Shown one piece after another: positions 8,599 to 17,355 of a DNA stretch of 61,384 nucleotides. A program made the position numbers and the translations under genes. How positions within the stretch are numbered: the stretch's first letter is position 1; every line of letters starts with the position of its first letter. Where the stretch lies: contig JBFLGC010000011.1 in assembly GCA_041859945.1 (NCBI GenBank), forward strand, positions 1 to 61,384. Direction: 5' to 3'. The notes beneath the pieces are model-generated. The model made no database searches and had not been told where the DNA came from. It saw nothing but the letters and a program-made list of their open reading frames with translations. The stretch comes from Tetragenococcus sp041859945 (GTDB taxonomy: Bacteria > Bacillota > Bacilli > Lactobacillales > Enterococcaceae).

Positions 8599-9831
8599 CT
8601 ATTTTTCGTCTTGCCAAATGGTAGATCCAGCTGGTGCGAAGCCTTTTATCAAATAGGTTTTGGTATTCTCCTGATAAATGACCGAAACTAGGAGGGTTTC
8701 TTTTTTTAAGCGATCTAACAGTCGGCCTTCATTTTCGGCAATGGTTCGCTCATAAGGCGTAAATAGTTCCATCAGTTGTTCTTTGATTGCTTGATTTAAC
8801 GTCTCCTCGCTACTTGCTTGGGTCGCCGCAATCAAAACATGAGGAAATAAAGTTGGCACAAAGTAATCAGGATCTATTTTATCCACTTTATTATAAACAG
8901 TCAAAGTCGGGATCTGATTCAAATCCAAATCATCCATTAGTTCTAAAACGGTTTGTTCCTCTTGGCGTCGGTTTGCCGAACTGGCATCGACCACATGAAG
9001 TAAGAGATCCATTTCTTGACTTTCTTCTAGTGTCGCATGAAAGGCATGGATCAATTGGGTCGGCAAGTCTTGGATAAATCCAACTGTATCAGTGATCACA
9101 AGTTCCATTCCTTCCGATAAGCGCCATTTTTTGGTCAATGGATCCAAAGTCGCAAACAATTCATCTTTTTCATAAGTGTCCGCTGCCGTCAATAAGTTCA
9201 ATATCGTAGACTTGCCCGCATTGGTGTACCCGATCAGACCGATTTGGAACGTTTTATTAGCCTGACGTTTTTGCCGCGTCCGTTGCCGATGAGCTTCGAC
9301 TTGCTTTAATTCTTTTTTGATCGTCGTGATTCGTTCGCGCAAATAGCGGCGATCCATTTCTAATTTACTTTCACCTGGACCACGCGTGCCGATCCCGCCA
9401 CCTAAACGTGACAAATTTTTTCCTTGGCCCGCCAAACGGGGCAATAAATATTCCGTTTGTGCCAATTCGACCTGCAATTTTCCTTCACGTGAGTGGGCCC
9501 GTAAAGCAAAAATATCTAAAATCAACTGGACCCGATCGATCACTGGCATTTGTAAACCTTCATCGAGCAATTGGCTTTGACGCGGCGATAATTCCTGGTT
9601 AAAAATCACTAAATCCGCTTCATTTGCCTCACAAAGTGCCTTTAATTCTTGCATCTTGCCCTTACCGACGATCGTTTTAGGATCGATCTTGGGGCGATTT
9701 TGTACCAAAGTCCCCACAACTGCTCCGCCGGCTGTTTTTGTCAAACTGGCTAATTCTTCCAATGAGCGGTCGAAGTTTTCCGTTTGTTGGGTCCTTACCC
9801 CGACTAAAACCACGCGTTCTTTTTCTTTCAT
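8599..9831 (-). CDS. hflX: Ribosome-associated GTPase HflX
   Basis: The 410-residue protein has the HflX N-terminal domain (VVGTLVQNRPKIDPKTIVGKG), the Gly-rich linker GGGIGTRGPGE, and a GTPase domain with GYTNAGKST (G1), DTVGFI (G3) and YNKVDK (G4). HflX splits stalled or stressed ribosomes in a GTP-dependent way. I start it at ATG 9831, which overlaps the miaA TGA as TGATG and has AGGAGG seven bases upstream; the TTG one codon earlier is less likely. The coupling to miaA is a conserved arrangement in many bacteria. Confidence 0.95.
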   Translation of the reverse strand: MKEKERVVLVGVRTQQTENFDRSLEELASLTKTAGGAVVGTLVQNRPKIDPKTIVGKGKMQELKALCEANEADLVIFNQELSPRQSQLLDEGLQMPVIDRVQLILDIFALRAHSREGKLQVELAQTEYLLPRLAGQGKNLSRLGGGIGTRGPGESKLEMDRRYLRERITTIKKELKQVEAHRQRTRQKRQANKTFQIGLIGYTNAGKSTILNLLTAADTYEKDELFATLDPLTKKWRLSEGMELVITDTVGFIQDLPTQLIHAFHATLEESQEMDLLLHVVDASSANRRQEEQTVLELMDDLDLNQIPTLTVYNKVDKIDPDYFVPTLFPHVLIAATQASSEETLNQAIKEQLMELFTPYERTIAENEGRLLDRLKKETLLVSVIYQENTKTYLIKGFAPAGSTIWQDEK

Positions 9832-10751
9832 CAAATATCCTCCTGAAACTGTCGGATCTCTTGTTCTAATTGGATCTGTTGTGTGGGATCTTGGACCAGA
9901 TCATACCAATGAGGCTTCATCCGATTGCGAAACCAAGTCAATTGACGCTTGGCGTAGTGGCGTGAATTTCTTTGAATATCGCTCACAACTGTCACTTTAT
10001 CGATCGAACCAGCAAAATAAGGAAAAAACTCCTTATAGCCGATGCCGTGAGCCGCTTGTGAATTAGGAATCGCCTGTAATAGCCGCGCTTCTTCTTCTAA
10101 ACCTGATTTCATCATGAGTTCGACACGTTGATCGATCCGTTGATATAATAAACTGCGATCCGTGGTCAGTCCGATCAGAAAATAGTCGTAATAAGCTTTA
10201 GGTGCTTCTTGTGGTGCTAAAATACTTTTACCCGTCGCCTCTATCACTTCCAGAGCTCGGATCACTTTGCGTTGATTATTAAAGTGGATCTTTGCCGCAG
10301 CTTGGGGATCGACTTTTGCTAATTTTTCCCATAAAGCCTGCTTGCCGAATTCATCCGCAAAACGCTGATATTGCTCACGAATGGCGCTCGTATCAACGCT
10401 GTCTTTTGCGCCAAAGTGAAAATCATAAAGTAAGGCTTGGATATACAATCCGGTACCGCCAACAACGATTGGAAGCTTCCCACGACTTAAAATATCCGCG
10501 ATCCAAAAGCGCGCGTCCTTTTGAAAATCACTCACATTATAATCTTCATTTCTCTCACAGATATCGATCAGATGATGGACGATCCCAGCTTTTTCACTTT
10601 CTGTTACTTTGGCTGTACCGACATCAAGGCCGCGATAGACCTGCATCGCATCGCCACTTATGATCTCTCCGTTAAATTTTTTAGCCAACTCGATACTTAG
10701 AGTCGTCTTACCCACGGCGGTCGGTCCTACGATGGCAATGATTTTTTGCAT
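9831..10751 (-). CDS. miaA: tRNA dimethylallyltransferase MiaA
   Basis: MiaA transfers a dimethylallyl group to A37 of tRNAs reading codons that begin with U. The 306-residue product has GPTAVGKTTLS (P-loop, residues 8-18), SGDAMQVYRGLDVGTAK, GGTGLYIQALL and GIGYKEFFPYF. Length is normal for the family. It overlaps hflX by one base and follows the GDPD gene by four bases, so the three are probably one transcript. Confidence 0.96.
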   Translation of the reverse strand: MQKIIAIVGPTAVGKTTLSIELAKKFNGEIISGDAMQVYRGLDVGTAKVTESEKAGIVHHLIDICERNEDYNVSDFQKDARFWIADILSRGKLPIVVGGTGLYIQALLYDFHFGAKDSVDTSAIREQYQRFADEFGKQALWEKLAKVDPQAAAKIHFNNQRKVIRALEVIEATGKSILAPQEAPKAYYDYFLIGLTTDRSLLYQRIDQRVELMMKSGLEEEARLLQAIPNSQAAHGIGYKEFFPYFAGSIDKVTVVSDIQRNSRHYAKRQLTWFRNRMKPHWYDLVQDPTQQIQLEQEIRQFQEDI

Positions 10752-10755
10752 AGCT

Positions 10756-11469
10756 TTACCTAGTTCTCTTTCTCGTCATCGCGCGTTCCGGATAATTGGT
10801 GAAAAAACCGCTCAAAGGTAACTCAAAGCAGAAATCCATTTGTTCCGTTTCATCTACTGTCCAAGGACGAATTTTTTTAGGAAAAGCAACCAATTCTGTT
10901 TGGTGACTTTTGACCCAATCCAGATCAGGATGGATGCCTTCAATAAAATCAGTGGTTAAAGCTTGCGCCACTTTTTCTTCCGAATGTCCCATGATCGCAC
11001 TGATCGCAGTTGTCGGTTCTAACTTGTGGATCCGTTCTAAAGTGCTGTAGTTAAAACTCGTATAAAAATAAGTAAAGGGCCAATCCCCATTAGTCAAGAG
11101 ATCGGAGACTTTAAATTCGATCCCTAAGTATTCTGCTTGGTCGGTTTTAAGTTCGATATCTAAAACGCCATTAAAATCTCGAGCTACCAATAAATCAAGC
11201 ACTTCTTTCAAAGTCGGGATCTTCGTTGAAGTATAGCTAGGATCAAACCAACTACCCGCATTTAACTTGCGTAGCTCGGCAAAATTCTTTTCACAGACCC
11301 GACCGCGCCCATCTGTGGTGCGATCGACCGTATCATCATGAATGATCACCAACTGTCCATCTTTGGTCATTTGNNNNNNNNNNGCTTTGGCCCGAACGGC
11401 TTGCGCAAAGGCAGGTAGGGTATTTTCTGGATGGGTACCGCTACTTCCTCTATGTGCAAAAATTTGCAT
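10756..11469 (-). CDS. Glycerophosphodiester phosphodiesterase, interrupted by an assembly gap
   Basis: The N-terminus FAHRGSSGTHPENTLPAF and the later QMTKDGQLVIIHDDTVDRTT are hallmarks of the GDPD family, which cleaves glycerophosphodiesters to sn-glycerol 3-phosphate and an alcohol. His of HRG and HD of IIHDD are catalytic or metal-binding residues. Between them lie 10 Ns (11374-11383). Family members have about ten residues at this place, including the GIELDV-type metal ligands, while the N-run leaves room for only four. The frame is kept on both sides, so the gene is probably intact in the organism and the gap length is a placeholder. No signal peptide is seen, suggesting a cytosolic enzyme. 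Confidence 0.88.
   Translation of the reverse strand: MQIFAHRGSSGTHPENTLPAFAQAVRAKXXXXQMTKDGQLVIIHDDTVDRTTDGRGRVCEKNFAELRKLNAGSWFDPSYTSTKIPTLKEVLDLLVARDFNGVLDIELKTDQAEYLGIEFKVSDLLTNGDWPFTYFYTSFNYSTLERIHKLEPTTAISAIMGHSEEKVAQALTTDFIEGIHPDLDWVKSHQTELVAFPKKIRPWTVDETEQMDFCFELPLSGFFTNYPERAMTRKRTR
11374..11383. other. Assembly gap of 10 Ns
   Basis: Ten undetermined bases lie inside the GDPD gene. Comparison with the family suggests about 18 more bases are missing than the Ns represent. Confidence 0.95.
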
Positions 11470-11558
11470 CCTTTATCACTCCAATCAAGACCTATTGTAG
11501 CATGTTCAATCGCTTCTTTCCAAAAAAGCCACGAAAAAAAGCGGTCGATCGTCCTATT

Positions 11559-12077
11559 TCATAAGGTCTTACTAAAATAAGTCAAAGGTTCTTTGGTCAT
11601 TTTTTTGATAGCCACTTTGCGTTCATAGATCATTTCGGTGATTTGGTCGGAAAATTCTTCAATGATCACCCGGCCCCCTTTAAAGGTATAACCACCGACT
11701 TGCAAGGTTTCTTCGGGCGACAAGACAACTTTTCGGGTCGCAATTTTTTTGAAAAATTCCTCTAAAAAATAATTGGGTAAATAAAAGCTATTTTGTGCCG
11801 CGAAAGATTGCAAATAAATATAATCATCGACCGTGATATAACAATCATCAAAAGCATCGAAACTAACGTATTTATCCATCATCAAGATCCGTTTTTCCAA
11901 GATCTCATTGATTTTTTTGTTCAATAGAACTAAAGTTTCGATCTCCTTTACCTTATGTTCCAACACGCGATTTTTTTGTGCCTGCGTCGCTTCATAACGG
12001 GTCCACACAAAAAAACCGATCGCCACGATCAGCGCACCGACAACGACACCTACTAATCCCACTAGAAAAAAGAGCAT
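11559..12077 (-). CDS. Membrane-anchored protein with coiled coil, function unknown
   Basis: The 172-residue product starts with one transmembrane helix (about residues 2-25, rich in Val, Gly and Phe) followed by a charged, heptad-like helix (about 28-65). The rest (FDAFDDCYITVDDYIYLQSF onward) looks globular and cytoplasmic. I do not recognise a named family. The ATG is preceded by AAAGGAGG. It lies between the GDPD gene and the divergent clpP. Confidence 0.7.
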   Translation of the reverse strand: MLFFLVGLVGVVVGALIVAIGFFVWTRYEATQAQKNRVLEHKVKEIETLVLLNKKINEILEKRILMMDKYVSFDAFDDCYITVDDYIYLQSFAAQNSFYLPNYFLEEFFKKIATRKVVLSPEETLQVGGYTFKGGRVIIEEFSDQITEMIYERKVAIKKMTKEPLTYFSKTL

Positions 12078-12161
12078 TTAAAGTTGCCTCCTTTGCATTC
12101 GTTTGCTATTGTTGTTTAACAACAGTGTACCATATTTTTTGACTTTTTTCAGAAGTTTGTA

Positions 12162-12191
12162 TTTGACCTTTATTGACCAACTGTGTATACT
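12162..12191 (+). promoter_or_regulatory. clpP promoter with CtsR operator
   Basis: TTGACC (12163-12168), a 17-base spacer and TATACT (12186-12191) form a good promoter. A CtsR box, TTTGACC-TTT-ATTGACC (12162-12178), covers the -35. CtsR is the heat-shock repressor that recognises paired GGTCAAA heptads in Firmicutes. The transcript start would be near 12198, about 80 bases before clpP. Confidence 0.85.
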
Positions 12192-12279
12192 AAACATAGA
12201 TAAAAAATCAGCCGATTCGTTTATATCAAAACGAGTTGTGCTAAACTAATCTTATCAATAATTAAGGAGGATCCTTTCT

Positions 12280-12873
12280 ATGAATTTAATTCCTACAGTG
12301 ATCGAACAATCATCGCGGGGTGAAAGAGCCTATGATATCTATTCACGCCTTTTAAAAGACCGCATCATTATGCTAAGCGGTGAAGTGACTGATGATTTAG
12401 CCAATTCGATCATCTCACAATTACTGTTTCTTGATGCCCAAGATTCAGAAAAAGATATTTACCTGTACATCAACTCACCTGGTGGCAGTGTTTCAGCCGG
12501 ACTTGCAATCTATGACACCATGAACTTTGTCAAAGCTGATGTCCAAACCATCGTCATGGGCTTGGCCGCTTCTATGGGTAGTTTCTTATTGACAGCGGGT
12601 ACTAAGGGCAAACGTTTCGCTTTACCAAATGCTGAAATTTTGATCCATCAACCGCTTGGTGGCGCCCAAGGTCAAGCGACAGAAATCGAAATCGCGGCGC
12701 GCCATATTTTGAAGACCCGTGATCGTTTGAATCATATCCTGTCAGAACGCACCGGTCAACCACTTGAAGTCATCGAAAAAGACACGGATCGTGATAATTA
12801 TATGACTGCCGAAGAAGCCAAAGATTATGGCTTGATCGATGAAGTCATGGTCAACAATAATTTAAAAAAATAA
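12280..12873 (+). CDS. clpP: ATP-dependent Clp protease proteolytic subunit ClpP
   Basis: The 197-residue protein has the catalytic triad at the expected places: S98 in GLAASMGSF, H123 in LIHQPLGG and D172 in DTDRDNYM. ClpP forms the tetradecameric chamber served by ClpX, ClpC and ClpE. AAGGAGG precedes the ATG. Its promoter carries a CtsR box and a terminator follows, so it is monocistronic and heat-inducible. Confidence 0.98.
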   Translation: MNLIPTVIEQSSRGERAYDIYSRLLKDRIIMLSGEVTDDLANSIISQLLFLDAQDSEKDIYLYINSPGGSVSAGLAIYDTMNFVKADVQTIVMGLAASMGSFLLTAGTKGKRFALPNAEILIHQPLGGAQGQATEIEIAARHILKTRDRLNHILSERTGQPLEVIEKDTDRDNYMTAEEAKDYGLIDEVMVNNNLKK

Positions 12874-12884
12874 TGCTTAAGAAT

Positions 12885-12916
12885 AACCAGCTAGCCTGAT
12901 CACTAGCTGGTTTTTT
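12885..12916 (+). terminator. Intrinsic terminator after clpP
   Basis: AACCAGCTAG (12885-12894) pairs with CTAGCTGGTT (12903-12912), followed by a run of T. Confidence 0.85.
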
Positions 12917-13319
12917 AGTCATTCGATTGAGTTCATTTGAAAGAAACGATCAGTTGGTCCAATTTTTCACCATAAGTAAGATCGGTTGTATAAGTTTTCG
13001 TCACAGCTCTCCTTGCCAAGTTTGCCTTGCTTGTATTGGCAACCACTGCTCTCCTTGCCAAGTTCACCCCGCTTGTATTGGCACCAATCAGTTATTACTA
13101 TTTTGCACAAATATCTTCCCTATGAGCTCCTAAAATGACCGTTTATTTTCATTTGTGGAGCAAGCTTCGCATTCCTTACTCCACAATTCTTTTAAGACTT
13201 GCAGCAAGCTCTACTTTCATCTTCTTGGCTTCTTTTTGGCCATAAACTTGACTCGCAAGTTTTTTTCATACCTATAAAAAGGATAGCTCAAGCCTTGAAG
13301 GTTACTCAAAAAACAGCCT
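12917..13319. repeat. Gene-free stretch with a 42-bp tandem duplication and hairpins
   Basis: Two copies of a 42-base unit start at 13006 and 13048; each begins GCTCTCCTTGCCAAG and ends CTTGTATTGGCA, so each contains a TTGCCAA/TTGGCA inverted pair. A further hairpin, TGTGGAG...CTCCACA, spans 13154-13185 and has a relative at 54066-54097. A 68-codon frame runs through the tandem repeat but has no ribosome-binding site and looks like chance. I see no convincing gene. Confidence 0.6.
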
Positions 13320-13806
13320 TCATTTTTGGTATTTATACTTACCAGCTAAAAATTCATGACCTAAGGCACAGTAATGAGCCGCGTTTTGTTGATTTTTTTC
13401 GATTTCTTCAGGCGTCAAAGGCCGAATGACGCGGGCGGGACGGCCGAAAGCTAAGACATTGGGTGGGATCACGGTATCTTCCGTCACTAATGAACCGGCG
13501 CCAATCAAACTATTTTCCCCAATAACCGCCCGATTCAAGATGGTCTAGCTCATACCGATCAATGACCCCGTCTTCGATCGTACAGCCATGTAACATACAA
13601 AGATGGCCGACGGTAACATTTTTACCTACCACGGTCCCTGAATCATAATCGACGTGGATCACCGTTCCATCTTGGATATTGGTACGATCCCCAATTTTGA
13701 TACTGGCATAATCATCCCGCAAAAAACTGTTGAATCATACTGTCACTTCATCGCCTAACTGAACATCACCGACCACTGTCGCATTTTTCGCAATAAAATT
13801 TTTCAT
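13320..13806 (-). pseudogene. Broken gamma-carbonic-anhydrase-like hexapeptide protein
   Basis: The ATG at 13806 starts MKNFIAKNATVVGDVQLGDE, the usual start of YrdA/gamma-carbonic-anhydrase-like left-handed beta-helix proteins. An in-frame TGA (13737-13735) stands where the family has Trp of a VWFN-type motif. The frame resumes with FLRDDYASIKIGDRTNIQDG and VIHVDYDSG. After TIEDG the frame shifts by one base, and in the new frame a TAG interrupts IGMS-TILNRAVIGE before the normal C-terminus. Three independent lesions make this a true pseudogene rather than a sequencing slip. The ribosome-binding site GAGGAG is still present. Confidence 0.88.
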
Positions 13807-13833
13807 CTCTAGATCCACTCCTCACATGCGTAA

Positions 13834-13861
13834 GAACTCGACGGGCATGCCCATCGAGTTC
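13834..13861. terminator. Hairpin after the ABC exporter genes
   Basis: GAACTCGACGGGC pairs with GCCCATCGAGTTC-type sequence in 13834-13861, seven bases from the exporter stop. The T-run is on the plus-strand side (CCTTTTTT), so its use as a minus-strand terminator is uncertain. Confidence 0.45.
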
Positions 13862-13867
13862 CCTTTT

Positions 13868-15625
13868 TTATTCTGCTTCTTCGGCAAATTGACTATTGTA
13901 AAGATCAGCGTAAAAACCGCCTTTAGCTAATAAATCTTCATGATTTCCTTGTTCCACGATCGAGCCATGATTCATCACTAAAATCAAATCAGCATCTCTA
14001 ATCGTTGATAAGCGATGGGCGATCACAAAGCTAGTCCGTCCTTCCATGACTCTATCCATCGCCTTTTGGATCAAACCTTCCAAACGTGTATCGACAGAGC
14101 TAGTCGCTTCATCCAAAATCAAAATTTTCGGATCAGAGATCACAGCACGGGCGATGGTCATCAATTGTTTTTGTCCCAAGGAAACATTGTCCCCTTCTGC
14201 ATTGATCTCCATATCATAGCCATCTGGCATCGTGCGAATGAAATGGTCAACGTTAGCGGTGGAAGCGGCATCGATGACTTCATAATCCGTCGCATCTAAT
14301 TTCCCAAAACGGATATTTTCGCGAATAGTTCCCTCATACAACCAAGCATCCTGCAAAACCATACCAAAAAGTGATCGCACATCACTACGCGCCATTTTTT
14401 TCGTATCGATACCGTCGATCTTGATGGCACCAGCATCGACATCGTAAAAACGCATCAACAAATTGATCATGGTCGTTTTTCCAGCCCCAGTTGGTCCAAC
14501 GATTGCGATCGTTTGACCGGCCTTCGCCGTAAAGCTCAAGTCTTCGATCAACGGTTCGCTCTTCTTATAAGAAAAATGAACATGGTCAAAAGCCACATTA
14601 CCTTCGATTTTTTCAGGTAGAGCTACATTGTGTTCATTATGAATTTCTTCTTTTTCATCTAAGAACTCAAAGACCCGGCGACTCGATGCTGAGGCAACCT
14701 GCAAGATTGTTGATAATTGTGTGATGTTTCCTAGAGGTTGACTGACTTGCCAGATATATTGGATGAAAGCTTGCAGTTGACCGACAACGATCACACCACC
14801 AATCACGTAGTAACTACCTAAAACGGCGATCACGATATAAGTCAGATAGGCCGTCAAATTAACTAGTGGCATCATCAGCCCAGAAATGAAAGACGCTTTA
14901 AACCCAATATTTTTGACGGCATAATTGACCTTCTTAAAATCTTCCATTGAATGCTTTTCATGTCCAAACGCTTTGATTACATTGAAACCAGTCATATTTT
15001 CTTGAACATAACCATTCATGTCACCTAACGCATTTTGCATATCATTAAAGTATCTTTGTGATTTCGAAATAATGAATTTCGTGATGAAGTAAGTGGCAGG
15101 GATCATGATCATAGCCAGTACGGCCATTTTAGCATTGATATAAAACATCATGAAGATCGCCATAGATAAACTCAAAATCGCATTGACGATCCCCACCAAA
15201 GCCTGTTGCATGGCATTACTAATGGCATCGACATCATTTGTGACCCGTGACAAGACATTTCCTTGTTGGTTCGAATCAAAATAAGAAACCGGCAAACGAT
15301 TGATTTTTTGATCGATGTCGCGCCGCAGATCTTTCATCGCATCTTGGACCGCATTAGCCACTAATAACCCAGAAACTAACTGGGAAATCGTATAGCCGAT
15401 ACCCACCAACAAAATCCAAACGACGGTCTTTTTGATGTAGCTGAAATTGATCGGCTCGCCAGCCGTGATATTTTTAGCGATCTCCGTTGTCGGCAGCCCG
15501 GTGACATAAGGCATGATCGCATTTAAAACGACAGTCAAAATAGTAAATAAAATGACTAAAGAAAACTTGACTTTGTATCTTTTGATGTATTCTTTTAATC
15601 TCAATAAAGAAGAAAATGAACTCAT
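13868..15625 (-). CDS. Heterodimeric ABC exporter, second half-transporter
   Basis: The 585-residue protein is a type IV ABC half-transporter: six predicted membrane helices in the first 310 residues, then an ATPase domain with GPTGAGKTT (Walker A), a non-canonical signature VSLGQ in place of LSGGQ, and ILILDEATSSVD with a normal catalytic Glu. The start overlaps the stop of its partner as ATGA. Family resemblance is to multidrug exporters such as EfrAB/EfrCD and YheHI. The degenerate signature pairs with the degenerate Walker B of the partner, as in exporters with one inactive ATP site. Confidence 0.92.
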   Translation of the reverse strand: MSSFSSLLRLKEYIKRYKVKFSLVILFTILTVVLNAIMPYVTGLPTTEIAKNITAGEPINFSYIKKTVVWILLVGIGYTISQLVSGLLVANAVQDAMKDLRRDIDQKINRLPVSYFDSNQQGNVLSRVTNDVDAISNAMQQALVGIVNAILSLSMAIFMMFYINAKMAVLAMIMIPATYFITKFIISKSQRYFNDMQNALGDMNGYVQENMTGFNVIKAFGHEKHSMEDFKKVNYAVKNIGFKASFISGLMMPLVNLTAYLTYIVIAVLGSYYVIGGVIVVGQLQAFIQYIWQVSQPLGNITQLSTILQVASASSRRVFEFLDEKEEIHNEHNVALPEKIEGNVAFDHVHFSYKKSEPLIEDLSFTAKAGQTIAIVGPTGAGKTTMINLLMRFYDVDAGAIKIDGIDTKKMARSDVRSLFGMVLQDAWLYEGTIRENIRFGKLDATDYEVIDAASTANVDHFIRTMPDGYDMEINAEGDNVSLGQKQLMTIARAVISDPKILILDEATSSVDTRLEGLIQKAMDRVMEGRTSFVIAHRLSTIRDADLILVMNHGSIVEQGNHEDLLAKGGFYADLYNSQFAEEAE

Positions 15626-17355
15626 ATCGCTAATTCCTCCTTCGTTAATTGTGAGGCCGCAATGTCATAATAAATCGGACAATCTCTTAATAACTCACGA
15701 TGGTTCCCGATACCCACGACATTTCCTTCATTCAAGACAATGATTTTATCCGCATGCATGATGGTGCTGACGCGTTGGGCCACGATCAAAGTCGTCGTGC
15801 CCGCGGTTTCTTTGCGCAAACTGTCTCTCAATTTGGCGTCTGTAGCGTAATCTAAAGCTGAAAAACTATCATCGAAAATAAAGATCTCGGGTTCACGGAT
15901 CACGGCACGAGCGATGGCCAAGCGTTGTTTTTGACCACCCGAAAAGTTACTGCCGCCTTCAGAAACACGCGTATCAAAGCCATCTGGTAATTCTGAAATA
16001 AATTCCTCAGCCTGAGCAATAGCGGTTGCCCGTTCCATATCCTCAACATTGGCATCTTCTTTTCCGTAGCAGAGATTTTCGGCAATCGTGCCAGAAAACA
16101 ACAGTGCTTTTTGCGGAATATAACCGATCTTTTGACGTAGGCTAGCAAGGTCATAATCACGCACATCGATGCCATCCACCAAAACTTGCCCTTTTGTTAC
16201 ATCAAAAAAACGTGGCAATAATTGGATCAACGTTGATTTTCCACTACCGGTACTACCAATAAAAGCGATCGTTTCACCGGTATTGGCTGTAAAATTGACA
16301 TCACGAATGACCGGTGATTGTGAATGCCCCGGATAAGCAAAAGTCACATTCTTAAATTCGATTGTTCCTTTTTCGGTCGTTTCTTTGCCTCCATTGGGAT
16401 TATTTTTGATGATTGGTTCGATATCTAAGGCTTCTTGGATCCGGTTTGCAGAAACATTGGCTCTTGGATACATCATAAAAATCGTCGCAAACATCATAAA
16501 TGAGAACAAAGCATGGAAAATATATTCGATCACAGCAATCAAATTTCCAATTTGTAAACTACCAGTATCAATTTGTAAACTACCATTCCAAATAACTAAA
16601 GCCATGACGATGTTGAACAAGAAAAAGAAAGCTGGTTGCGCAAAAGCCATCAAGCGGAACAGCTTTTTCGAACTTGTCGCAAAAGCTTCATTGACATCTT
16701 CGAAACGATCCTCTTCAAATTTTTCATTGACAAAAGCACGGACTACCCGCAGACCGGATAGATTTTCTCGTAAGATCCCATTGATTTTATCAAGATTCTT
16801 TTGTTGACCGATCGATAAAGGCTCCGAATAACGAGCAATCAAAACGATTCCTAAAAGTAAAAATGGTAAAGCTCCTAAAACGAACCAGCCTAATTTACTA
16901 CTGGTCCGAAATACCATAAAAAGGCTGACCCCAAACATCATCGGAGTCATAAAGCCTGTCCGTAAGATATTTTGCATAAACAACATGATCTGATAAGCAT
17001 CATTAGTCACCCGCGTGATCAATGAGGACACACCGATTTTTTCAAATTCATTATGGGAATATTCTTGAACGTTTGCATACAGGTCATCTCTGATATCTGC
17101 GGTCATATTGGTCGTGATCCGCGTCAAAAAATACCCTAAAGAGATATTCATGATGACTCCGACAACGACCAAAGCTAACATCGCCCAACCTACTTTTCTC
17201 ACATAGGCCATATCGCTATTGACCACACCTGTATCGATCATTTTGCCTAACAAAGTAGGCAGTCCTAATTCAATAATGATAAACCCAAAGACGCAAATAA
17301 AATCAAAAAACAATAATTTTTTATTTCGCATCGTATAATGCCACATTAATTTCAA
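15622..17355 (-). CDS. Heterodimeric ABC exporter, first half-transporter
   Basis: The 577-residue half-transporter has membrane helices in the first 300 residues, then GSTGSGKST (Walker A), a canonical FSGGQ signature, and IFIFDDSFSALD, where Asp replaces the catalytic Glu. That substitution marks the degenerate ATP site of heterodimeric exporters. It overlaps the second subunit by four bases. CTAAGGAGGAG-type sequence precedes the ATG. Substrate cannot be told; drugs or lipids are typical. Confidence 0.92.
   Translation of the reverse strand: MKLMWHYTMRNKKLLFFDFICVFGFIIIELGLPTLLGKMIDTGVVNSDMAYVRKVGWAMLALVVVGVIMNISLGYFLTRITTNMTADIRDDLYANVQEYSHNEFEKIGVSSLITRVTNDAYQIMLFMQNILRTGFMTPMMFGVSLFMVFRTSSKLGWFVLGALPFLLLGIVLIARYSEPLSIGQQKNLDKINGILRENLSGLRVVRAFVNEKFEEDRFEDVNEAFATSSKKLFRLMAFAQPAFFFLFNIVMALVIWNGSLQIDTGSLQIGNLIAVIEYIFHALFSFMMFATIFMMYPRANVSANRIQEALDIEPIIKNNPNGGKETTEKGTIEFKNVTFAYPGHSQSPVIRDVNFTANTGETIAFIGSTGSGKSTLIQLLPRFFDVTKGQVLVDGIDVRDYDLASLRQKIGYIPQKALLFSGTIAENLCYGKEDANVEDMERATAIAQAEEFISELPDGFDTRVSEGGSNFSGGQKQRLAIARAVIREPEIFIFDDSFSALDYATDAKLRDSLRKETAGTTTLIVAQRVSTIMHADKIIVLNEGNVVGIGNHRELLRDCPIYYDIAASQLTKEELAI

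Noticed and set aside
9656..10066. 136-codon plus-strand frame opposite hflX and miaA
   Set aside because: Shadow frame with no start signal, opposite two well-supported core genes.
12927..13133. 68-codon plus-strand frame over the tandem repeat
   Set aside because: No ribosome-binding site, and the frame length is explained by the repeat unit being a multiple of three.
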